Source of the DNA: a virus
Length of the DNA: 43,942 nt
Strand: one strand, 5' to 3'
Virus record (IMG/VR): IMGVR_UViG_3300027760_000003
Span: 1-43,942 of that record
Shown here: one piece after another, positions 25,497 to 33,074 of the stretch
Position numbering within the stretch: position 1 is the first letter of the stretch
Layout of the letters: every line of letters starts with the position of its first letter
Notes under the pieces: model-generated
What the model saw: the letters and a program-made list of their open reading frames with translations, nothing else
The model's database searches: none
What the model was told of the DNA's origin: nothing
Made by a program: the position numbers and the translations under genes

Positions 25497-26488
25497 TGTT
25501 AAATATATTTGCTAGAGATAAGACGTATTTTCAAACGCTTCGTGACAACAAGATAGCTATCGATTCATACAATATTGATTCACAGTATGATTCTATAGTG
25601 AATTACCTAAATAATGAAATAGTACCTGCTATTAATGATATTATTGATGGGGCTTTGCCTGGTATTTTAGGAAGTCCTAACACATATTTACGCAATAAAG
25701 GTGATGGCAGCACCGAGTGGGACACCGTAGAAAAAGGAATTGATAATCATTCTATTGCCTTTTCAAAACTTGTGCAGTCCGCAGTAAACTCAGTCCTAGC
25801 TACTAATGGCTTCGGTGAGGTTGTAGCTGTCTCTACTAACATAGCAGACAGTGTATTAATTGCCGCAATAGATAATGCTCCATTATGGGCTAAGTTAACC
25901 TCGGTAAATATAGGAGACGAACAGATTATTGGGAGCAAAATAGCTAACAGAGCTATAGCTAGAGAACATTTAAGACCTGGAACTCTAGTGCCGAATATAG
26001 CAAATGGTAGCGTTAAGGGAAATAATTTTGCTGCTAATGAAATTACTGAAAATAAATTTTTAAATGAGTCTATTAGTATCGATAAATTAGGTGTTATACC
26101 TACAAATTTTCCTATAATTTATGATGTTAATAGACGTGGACAAATCCTTAGAGAGCATATAGTAAACGGCACTTTAACCCCTCAAAAATTTGCAGATCAA
26201 AGTATTATTAGAACGATGTTTAATAAATATAGATGTCTCACTATCAATAAAGTTGCTCCTGAGACAATAACCGATAAATATTTACTCCCCTATTCACCGC
26301 TCCAATCAACGAACTCTATGTTTAATTCTGATATTCTTGCTCCTGATTTTAAATTAACTCGAGCAGAGTTAAGTCGGGGAGACACTAGTTCATTCAGTGC
26401 TTTAACATGCGCTAATTTTGAGGATGTTGTACATAAGGCTTTTTTAGCTAAAAAATGCAGAGATAGCCAACTTAATACTGCTCCATGA
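25493..26488 (+). CDS. Fibre-like paralogue 3 of 3
   Basis: A 331-residue member of the triplicated set: MLNIFARDKTYFQTLRDNK, then IVNYLNNEIVPAINDI and NTYLRNKGDGSTEWDTV. It is more divergent in the first block (NIDSQYDSIVNYLN against DFDFQFNNIVNYLN). The KGDGSTEW block is nearly identical to paralogue 1, also in DNA. It lacks the RAKLGL-type C-terminus of the other two, so the end of the protein may have been replaced or lost. ATGA overlaps on both sides place it in the same transcript. Confidence 0.65.
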   Translation: MMLNIFARDKTYFQTLRDNKIAIDSYNIDSQYDSIVNYLNNEIVPAINDIIDGALPGILGSPNTYLRNKGDGSTEWDTVEKGIDNHSIAFSKLVQSAVNSVLATNGFGEVVAVSTNIADSVLIAAIDNAPLWAKLTSVNIGDEQIIGSKIANRAIAREHLRPGTLVPNIANGSVKGNNFAANEITENKFLNESISIDKLGVIPTNFPIIYDVNRRGQILREHIVNGTLTPQKFADQSIIRTMFNKYRCLTINKVAPETITDKYLLPYSPLQSTNSMFNSDILAPDFKLTRAELSRGDTSSFSALTCANFEDVVHKAFLAKKCRDSQLNTAP

Positions 26489-26835
26489 TGAAAGTTATTG
26501 AAACCGAATTAAACACATCTACGGAATACATATTTAATTTAAACATTATCAAGGGCGAAGAATTAGTTGGTTACCTAACTGTATACAAACATCCCAAGGA
26601 TGAAAAAGGCGGTCAAGTACATATAGAGATAGTACCAAAATGGCGTTGTAGATGGGTAAGTAGGGGGTTAAGAAAAGTTTTAATGAGTTCGCTTAAAGAC
26701 ACGGCTAAAAAATACGGATTATCAGTACTTTATAGCACGGCTTTAACCAATGTAAGCCCTAGATTACTTGTTTTTGCTGGGTTTTTGGAGTATTATAAGA
26801 GGCAACCGAATACATATTATTATTTAATGATTTAA
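26485..26835 (+). CDS. GNAT-like acetyltransferase domain protein
   Basis: This 116-residue protein has a strand pattern GEELVGYLTVYKH, then VHIEIVPKWRCRWVSRGLRK (a degenerate version of the GNAT acetyl-CoA loop R-x-x-G-x-G/A), a helix, and a final strand pair LLVFAGFLEYYKRQPNTYYY ending in the 'GF' turn usual in GNATs. Phage GNAT-like proteins often sit beside tail and internal-virion genes. The acetyl-CoA loop is poor (SRGL), so it could be catalytically weak or structural. Overlaps the previous gene by ATGA. Confidence 0.6.
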   Translation: MMKVIETELNTSTEYIFNLNIIKGEELVGYLTVYKHPKDEKGGQVHIEIVPKWRCRWVSRGLRKVLMSSLKDTAKKYGLSVLYSTALTNVSPRLLVFAGFLEYYKRQPNTYYYLMI

Positions 26836-26844
26836 GGAGGAAAT

Positions 26845-27996
26845 ATGGGTGCATTTGCAGCTTTACCGCTAGCGGCGCAAGCAGTAGCTGGAATAGGTGC
26901 TGGTATTATAGGTGGGGGTATAATGTCTAGTATGAGAGATGACCCGCCTCCGGTAATTAATAGCCTTCCGCAATCTCAGCAAATAGCAAATCGTATACCG
27001 CCGATTAATTTCGCAAGTGTAATGGACGAACTAACTGGTGATCAGCTAGAAATTATTAGAGGTACAGATGGCAGTGTGAATCTTGGCTTTAGAAACACGA
27101 GAGGAAGAGTAAGTTTAGAGGATTCACCGAATGTCAATCTACCTGCGGTTAGGCAAATTAGAGGTCGTAATATTGATGAGCGTGCCGTTGAAGTAATTGC
27201 TCTTAGCCAAGCTATGACAAGGCTCGGCGGAGCTATTGAACAAATGGAAAGTACCAGTCCTTATTTAATTGAACAAAACCAAGATTTAATTAACAGTTAT
27301 CGTACTGCCGTTAGTGGCGCGTTAGATAGGGGTTTTGATTTTAAGCAACAAGCAATAGATCAAAGATTAACTAAAATGGGACTAGCTAATAGCTCTACTG
27401 CCATCGGTACGCAAATCGCATTAGCTAGAGAGAAGGCTAATGCTTATGCTGAATTTGAACTAAAACAAGCCCAACTTGCTCAAGATTTAAAACAGCAAGC
27501 AATAGCAAATTTACATCAGAGAGGCAATCAATTAAATCAGCAAGCTAATACTGAGCTTAATAGATTCGGCGTTGAAACGTCTAATCAACTGCAATTAAGG
27601 GAACAAGATATGCGTGCTGATCTTGCTACTCAAGCTCTAGAGCAACAACGTGCGGTTTCGCAAGAGCAGCTAGTATTAGACAGAAACCGACAAATAGAAG
27701 GTAGACGTATGGGAATGCTAGAAGCTGGAACAAATTTATTTAATCAAGGAAATACACACTCAATACAAGCTCGTAATGTTGACAACAACGCTATTGGTGA
27801 CGCAAACAGAGCGCAATATGCAAGATACGGTCTAACAAGTAACCCAGGGGGTGAACTGTTTAATACTTTTGCGGGGTCGATGGCTGGCATTGCAGGTCAA
27901 TCATTAGGCTCTAGGATCTTTGGTGGCTCAGGGACTCAACCTGTACGAGGTTTACCATGGCTTAATCAAAATTCTTTAAATCTATTTGACCAATAA
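26845..27996 (+). CDS. Internal virion/ejection protein 1
   Basis: This 383-residue protein opens with a glycine-rich hydrophobic segment (about residues 3-27, PLAAQAVAGIGAGIIGGGIM) able to enter a membrane, then a long Gln/Ala/Asn-rich helical region (about 110-300, with QLAQDLKQQAIANLHQRGNQ). This is the layout of podovirus proteins ejected ahead of DNA to make a conduit (T7 gp14, P22 gp7). AAGGAGG lies before the ATG. It is followed by two larger proteins of similar character, as in the P22 order gp7-gp20-gp16. Homology is not provable by eye; the assignment is from layout and order. Confidence 0.6.
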   Translation: MGAFAALPLAAQAVAGIGAGIIGGGIMSSMRDDPPPVINSLPQSQQIANRIPPINFASVMDELTGDQLEIIRGTDGSVNLGFRNTRGRVSLEDSPNVNLPAVRQIRGRNIDERAVEVIALSQAMTRLGGAIEQMESTSPYLIEQNQDLINSYRTAVSGALDRGFDFKQQAIDQRLTKMGLANSSTAIGTQIALAREKANAYAEFELKQAQLAQDLKQQAIANLHQRGNQLNQQANTELNRFGVETSNQLQLREQDMRADLATQALEQQRAVSQEQLVLDRNRQIEGRRMGMLEAGTNLFNQGNTHSIQARNVDNNAIGDANRAQYARYGLTSNPGGELFNTFAGSMAGIAGQSLGSRIFGGSGTQPVRGLPWLNQNSLNLFDQ

Positions 27997-28010
27997 AGGA
28001 TATAAATCAT

Positions 28011-29378
28011 ATGAAATCAGGGTATAAAGATTATTTAGACCAATATACAAATCTAGTAAACCAACCAACATGGGCAGATAATGTGGGAGACGCTTATAGC
28101 AAAGCTGGAAGTCAACCAGCTCACGGAGCGTCTCAAAGGTCGACAAATGCCTTACTTGCTGGTGTAGGTGCTGGTTTGAAAGGTGGTGCTGCCCAAGACA
28201 GACAGCAACAATTATCTCCAATGCTTCAACAAGCTGGACAGATTACAGCAAAAGCAGCAGAGATCGAGGCGCAGACGCAAAAAGCAGCGGAATCTAAATT
28301 ACAACTTACGCAGTTTTTTCAAGCAACAGCCGCACCGATAGCTCAGTTATCTAAAGCATCGCTAGCAAACGATATACCTGCAACCAATGAACTTGGAAAG
28401 GGTATATACATGCGTTTTAAACAATCCTTAGGCGATCCGAGTATGGGTGATTACGATCATTATCATAACGGTACTATTTATTACCACAATTTAGAAACCG
28501 GCGCGGTAGAAGGTAGAAACATTATTAGTTCAATGTATCAAGCGGGAATTAATCCAATGGAAGTATGGGGACAGGATGCACCTGCTATTGAAGCTGGTTT
28601 ATCGCCCGGCGCAAAACAAAATTATGAGGATTCTCAAAAAATCCGTCAAATGGAAATGGAAAAAATGAGACTAGGCAATCAACTAACCGAGGCTCATACA
28701 GGGGTTTATAATGCTCAAGCTGATAAGACTAAGCACGAGATGACTAATCCGGTAGATGAGAATGCTCAAAAATTAGACCTAGAAATAAAAAAAGATAGGG
28801 CGTTAAAAAATTATGCGGCTATAGAAAAAGAAATGCTACCTAGATTGAATGCTAATGAAAATGTACTCGGTGTATATGAAGTAATAGAAGATATAAGAAC
28901 AAACAATCCAGGTATTGTCGGTAGCGATTATTATACGCAAGCCAAAAGAGCACTCGCCACGAACCTTGGTCTTAGTGCAGATATTGATTACGCTAATTTA
29001 AAAAGTATAGAATTTGAAAAAATGCTTAAACCCATATTGGGGGCGCAGTTAGGAGAAAAGGAGGGTGAAAGAGTTTTAAATAAATTTATTAGTTTAAAAC
29101 AAAATCCAGAAGCGATAGATAAGTTTTTACTCGAGGAAAAACCTAGAATCATTAAAGAGATAGTGCGTGATAAACAAAAAATTGCTCACTATGACAAAGA
29201 AAATCACGCAAATCTATACAGTGAAAATATACATAGTAATATTGATCAGGAAGTACAGAGCTATAACAAAACACGGAGTAAAACCGTTACTATGGTTGCG
29301 CCTGACGGTAGCACTAGAGAAGTTCCAAAAGCTCAGGTGAAGGAGTGGGAAGATGCAGGGGCTAGAGTAGTTGAATGA
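28011..29378 (+). CDS. Internal virion/ejection protein 2
   Basis: This 455-residue, Ala/Gln/Lys-rich protein is mostly helical, with a glycine/alanine stretch near 50-65 (ALLAGVGAGLKGGAAQ) and a long charged coiled-coil central part (DLEIKKDRALKNYAAIEKEM). Size and position match P22 gp20 (471 residues). The C-terminus ends VPKAQVKEWEDAGARVVE, a short motif common at the ends of phage proteins of the 'x-V-x-x-W-x-x-x-G-x-x-V' type. It overlaps the next gene by ATGA. Function is inferred from order, size and composition. Confidence 0.6.
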   Translation: MKSGYKDYLDQYTNLVNQPTWADNVGDAYSKAGSQPAHGASQRSTNALLAGVGAGLKGGAAQDRQQQLSPMLQQAGQITAKAAEIEAQTQKAAESKLQLTQFFQATAAPIAQLSKASLANDIPATNELGKGIYMRFKQSLGDPSMGDYDHYHNGTIYYHNLETGAVEGRNIISSMYQAGINPMEVWGQDAPAIEAGLSPGAKQNYEDSQKIRQMEMEKMRLGNQLTEAHTGVYNAQADKTKHEMTNPVDENAQKLDLEIKKDRALKNYAAIEKEMLPRLNANENVLGVYEVIEDIRTNNPGIVGSDYYTQAKRALATNLGLSADIDYANLKSIEFEKMLKPILGAQLGEKEGERVLNKFISLKQNPEAIDKFLLEEKPRIIKEIVRDKQKIAHYDKENHANLYSENIHSNIDQEVQSYNKTRSKTVTMVAPDGSTREVPKAQVKEWEDAGARVVE

Positions 29379-31303
29379 GTAAAAGTAATTTTTGGCAGAA
29401 ACTAGATGCACAAAATGCAAAGCAACCTAACGCTAATACTGGAGGCTTCTGGGATAAGCTAGATACGCAAAATGTATCACACTCTCAACAAAAAAATCCT
29501 AGCTTGGGTGACCGTGTAGTATCGGCCGGGAAAGATGCAGTTAAGTCTATAGCCTCTGCCCACAGATCTGCTGCATCCGGCGTACTAGGAGCAATTCCCG
29601 ATACTGCTGCGTTAGCTTATAATTTACCGGCAATAGGAGTTAATTATGCTATTTCAAAAGGTGGGTTACCTCTATTTAAAGCTAAATCTATTGAAGAAAT
29701 GACCCCACCTAAAGACCCTTATCAACTTCCTTTAATTCCATCGGCAACAGAAGCTATCGGTAAAGGAATAGATTATATCACTGATGATTATACTAAACCT
29801 CCTAAAGATCAAGAACATATCCATGATGCTATAAAAACTGGGGCTTCTTTTGCGACCAGCGGTGCATTATCTACTTTAGCTAAAGAAGCCGGGAAAAAAT
29901 CTTTAGCTAAAGCCGGTAATTTTATTGGAAATACTAATCCTTGGCAAATAGGCGGAGCAGCTACGGCAGGCGGTACTATGTCTTATCTAAATAGTAAGGG
30001 CGCATCAAGCGGGGAAACTATTGGCGGCGGATTAGCGGCAAATGTAGCAGTTAATTCTTTACCTAATATAGCTACGGGAGGGGGTAACTTTTTGGCAAAA
30101 GGAGCTTTAACTCTTGCGGGACTTGGTAAAAAGCAATTAAATATAGAAGCTGCAAAAGCCGCAAGAGATCTAGATATAGCCCTGCCAAAAGCGGCAGCAA
30201 GTGAAGGAAAGATTATCGCTTTAGTAGATCAGTTTTTGGGTAAAGCCCCAATATCCGGGAATATAATGCAGAAACGATATCTAAATATGGCGAATAAAGT
30301 AACGAAAGAACTTGATAGTGCTTACGATAGTGTCATTAACTCAAAAGAATTAGTTGGAATTGATGATAGAATTAAGCGACTATACGACAATGCAAAAGAA
30401 GTTCTGCCTCAAGAAGCGCAAGTGATTCCACAAAAAACAACGACCGTTACAGAAGAAATCAGAAATAAATTAGCCGAGTCTGCCTCTTTATCTCCAGGTG
30501 AAAAGAAGGTATTAAGCATTATAAAAGATTATGAAGAAATCTTTACTCCTTACGGTATAAAAAGAATACCTGCCCCGGTTAAGAACTTAGTAGCAAGCCA
30601 AGATTCTCTAAACAAGGTAATAGACTGGAAAGACAATAACGTTAATTGGTTGAAAGAAAAGAAAGCAGCTAGCTACGTAAAAGAGCTACATAATGCTATT
30701 GGTAATGACCTTTCCCAGTACGGTAAGAAAAACCCTGAGTGGTATAATTATTTTAAACAAGCGGATAATTTATTTTCTAAAAAAGCCACAAGAGAGGAGT
30801 TGCAGAATATGTTCACTACCGTTGAAAATACAGCGACCGGGGAATTATCTTATAACAGCTTATCAAAAATATTACATGACGATCAAACTAAAAACAGACT
30901 TAAAAAAATAACCCAACCGGAAATTTTTGAGCGTTTAGAAAAATTAGGAACTGTAGCTAGGGCAATGGCGGTAAAAAATAAAAACTTACCTAATCCGTCC
31001 GGTACTGCCGCAACTCAGGCAACGTTGAATGTACTCGGTTTATTTGCAGGAGTCGGTAGTTATGCTGCCGGAGCTGGGTTGCCTACAGCAATGACATATA
31101 TTATAGGTGCACCGGCTATAGCGCATTTGCTCACGGATAAAAAAACGTTAGATCTTGCTATCAAATTTGCTGAAACAGGCGGACAAAAAGCAGCTCTAGG
31201 TTTTAATAATAGAATGAGGGCAATAACTGGATATACACCGGTAACCTTAATGAGGGAAGCATCAAAGCTTGAACAAGAAAAACAAAGAACAAAACAAGAA
31301 TAG
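29375..31303 (+). CDS. Internal virion/ejection protein 3
   Basis: This 642-residue protein begins with two copies of a short motif (SNFWQKLDAQN and GGFWDKLDTQN), then a Gly/Ala-rich stretch, a long helical body, and a hydrophobic C-terminal region (about 545-590: NVLGLFAGVGSYAAGAGLPT, AMTYIIGAPAIAHLL) able to span a membrane. P22 gp16, the third ejection protein, has 609 residues and the same place in the order. No lytic-transglycosylase motif was seen, which might fit a host with little peptidoglycan. It would enter the host envelope during DNA delivery. Confidence 0.6.
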   Translation: MSKSNFWQKLDAQNAKQPNANTGGFWDKLDTQNVSHSQQKNPSLGDRVVSAGKDAVKSIASAHRSAASGVLGAIPDTAALAYNLPAIGVNYAISKGGLPLFKAKSIEEMTPPKDPYQLPLIPSATEAIGKGIDYITDDYTKPPKDQEHIHDAIKTGASFATSGALSTLAKEAGKKSLAKAGNFIGNTNPWQIGGAATAGGTMSYLNSKGASSGETIGGGLAANVAVNSLPNIATGGGNFLAKGALTLAGLGKKQLNIEAAKAARDLDIALPKAAASEGKIIALVDQFLGKAPISGNIMQKRYLNMANKVTKELDSAYDSVINSKELVGIDDRIKRLYDNAKEVLPQEAQVIPQKTTTVTEEIRNKLAESASLSPGEKKVLSIIKDYEEIFTPYGIKRIPAPVKNLVASQDSLNKVIDWKDNNVNWLKEKKAASYVKELHNAIGNDLSQYGKKNPEWYNYFKQADNLFSKKATREELQNMFTTVENTATGELSYNSLSKILHDDQTKNRLKKITQPEIFERLEKLGTVARAMAVKNKNLPNPSGTAATQATLNVLGLFAGVGSYAAGAGLPTAMTYIIGAPAIAHLLTDKKTLDLAIKFAETGGQKAALGFNNRMRAITGYTPVTLMREASKLEQEKQRTKQE

Positions 31304-31336
31304 TCAAAATAACTTTACCAAAATCAATGCCAAATA

Positions 31337-31639
31337 ATGCTAAAGCACAAATTCAAAGCAGTTAGATCAGAGAGTGACGGCTTTAAGTTTGCCTCTAAAA
31401 AAGAGCAGAAACGCTATTTAGAGCTAAAGATATTACGTCAAGCAGGCGAAGTCTTGTTTTTTCAAATGCAGGCTCCTTTTCATCTCTCTGCCGGCATAAA
31501 ATATGTTTGCGACTTTCAAGTGTATTGGGCAAACGGCGATATTACATTTGAGGATGTCAAAGGCATGAAAACTCCTATGTATATACTCAAGAAAAAACAA
31601 GTAGAAGAGCTATATCCTATAATAATCACGGAGATTTAG
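31337..31639 (+). CDS. DUF1064 nuclease-like protein
   Basis: This 100-residue protein contains KFASKKEQKRYLELKILRQA, then a strand, then YVCDFQVYW and DITFEDVKGMKT, the DUF1064 family pattern. The D-x(n)-E-x-V/K arrangement (CDF ... EDVKG) is that of a PD-(D/E)XK nuclease. It is common in phage replication regions and is thought to act on branched DNA. Here it is the last gene of the late block, where a packaging-related or concatemer-trimming role would be plausible. The next genes face the opposite way after a 37-base gap. Confidence 0.75.
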   Translation: MLKHKFKAVRSESDGFKFASKKEQKRYLELKILRQAGEVLFFQMQAPFHLSAGIKYVCDFQVYWANGDITFEDVKGMKTPMYILKKKQVEELYPIIITEI

Positions 31640-31676
31640 CTATCTTAATTATTGGATTAAATTTTGACTCGAGTCT

Positions 31677-32624
31677 TCACAAATTATACTTTATTCCACA
31701 ACTTATTGACGAAGACAAAAATGATAACGTCTTTACGTCACGTGAAAAACTTTCTCCATTGACTAAGAATTCTTTATTTTTACCTTGAAGCATAGTTAAT
31801 TTTTTTATTCCAATATTTACATTAAAATCCAAGTTATTATTATATTTATATAATAACTCGCTATCAAAACTCATCCCGAATCCTAATGCTTTCTTTGTAA
31901 AGCTAGGATTTTGTTGTAAGTCTTCTCTTAAAAGCCATTTTGCTTGTGAGGACAAATAAAATGAATATAGTTTTAGAGTAGGAATAAAAGATATTTTTTC
32001 ACTTATAGGATAGTTCACAGAAACCCCTAACCATGGAGCATAGTTATCAAATGTATATTTACTTACCAACTTGTTCTTAGGGTCAGTTTGTCCGAGTGAA
32101 TCGTTTTCGTTCTCATTATACAATCTCTGGATTGTATAATACAAACCATAGTTTTTCATTTGATATCTCGTGTAATCCATACCTACATAGTAAGTAATTA
32201 AACTATTAGCTAAAAACTTAGAAAAACCTAAAGCTCCAGATAAATCAAATACATCCCCTTTAACCGAAGAGAAGCTTCTAGAGAATTCTCCAATATCATC
32301 CCAATCCGAATCTTGATTTTTACTTTTATTCAAAATATAACCATATTTGATTTGTCCTAGTAAATTAAACTGGTTTTCTTCTGGAACAGTTTGTATTTTT
32401 ATACCAGTTTCAGATATATGATTTTTCCAAGTAAGTTCCGAAACCTTTTTATCCGTAGCAGAAGTTCCTGCTCGTATTGAAAATTGATAAATGTCGTACC
32501 TATATCCAGTGAAAGGAGCAATAATTACACCTTTATTTTCTTGTTCATCTTCTGCTTTAACGATGAATGGTATAGTTGATATAGCAATTACAAAAAATAA
32601 AGATAATGGTAATATTCTAAACAT
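31677..32624 (-). CDS. Omptin-like outer-membrane beta-barrel protein
   Basis: A 315-residue protein with a signal peptide (about 1-24, ending VKA) and a length typical of omptins. Several omptin landmarks align: KKVSELTWKN (omptin K-I-S-x-L-x-W), DSDWDD at 105-110 (catalytic Asp pair D-x-D-W), GMDYTRYQMKN (GYQxxRF/Y), APWLGVSVNY (MPYIGL.x.Y) and a terminal barrel strand ISCGIKYNL ending as many outer-membrane proteins do. The catalytic Asp-His segment (DNDEH in OmpT) is replaced by SSQAKW, so protease activity is doubtful. It is last in a leftward three-gene cargo operon. It may be a surface adhesin, or an exclusion or lysogenic-conversion factor. Confidence 0.6.
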   Translation of the reverse strand: MFRILPLSLFFVIAISTIPFIVKAEDEQENKGVIIAPFTGYRYDIYQFSIRAGTSATDKKVSELTWKNHISETGIKIQTVPEENQFNLLGQIKYGYILNKSKNQDSDWDDIGEFSRSFSSVKGDVFDLSGALGFSKFLANSLITYYVGMDYTRYQMKNYGLYYTIQRLYNENENDSLGQTDPKNKLVSKYTFDNYAPWLGVSVNYPISEKISFIPTLKLYSFYLSSQAKWLLREDLQQNPSFTKKALGFGMSFDSELLYKYNNNLDFNVNIGIKKLTMLQGKNKEFLVNGESFSRDVKTLSFLSSSISCGIKYNL

Positions 32625-32642
32625 AAGTTTCTCATTTTTAAG

Positions 32643-33071
32643 TTAATTAGTAGGAGGCTCTCCATATTTGTTAGTAGTAGGAGTTCCTTTTTTAAATATG
32701 ATTAATATTGCTACAATAATCAGAACGCATAAGATAGCAGTGCTTATAATATTTTGAGGAATAAAAGATATAACTAAAACTCCAATCAAGGTCAGTATAA
32801 AGCACCACCATCCGCTTAAATTCAAATCGTGTAAACGTCTAATGGTTAAAGTTATTGAAGGAATAAAAGAGTACAATGTAAAAAGAATAGAAATAAAAAC
32901 AAGTGAACCTATAAACCAATTCATTTTTTGATCGTTAATAATAAAAATAAAGCCAGCTATTTCAGTAAGTAAAGTAGAAAACAATATAAAACTAAAATAT
33001 TCTTTTCTACTAGCTCTAATATTTGTTTTAAAATATTTCTTTGTAATAGCTTCTAAAAATAATTTAAACAT
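32643..33071 (-). CDS. DUF805 inner-membrane protein
   Basis: This 142-residue protein begins with the short soluble lead FLEAITKKYFKTNIRASRKEYF, has about four hydrophobic spans, and carries the DUF805 hallmark RRLHDLNLSGWW near residues 78-89. Its biochemical role is unknown in general; the family is widespread in bacterial inner membranes. It lies three bases past the LRR gene and 18 before the omptin-like gene, so the three are almost certainly co-transcribed. In phage-like elements such genes are usually accessory. Confidence 0.85.
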   Translation of the reverse strand: MFKLFLEAITKKYFKTNIRASRKEYFSFILFSTLLTEIAGFIFIINDQKMNWFIGSLVFISILFTLYSFIPSITLTIRRLHDLNLSGWWCFILTLIGVLVISFIPQNIISTAILCVLIIVAILIIFKKGTPTTNKYGEPPTN

Positions 33072-33074
33072 TTT

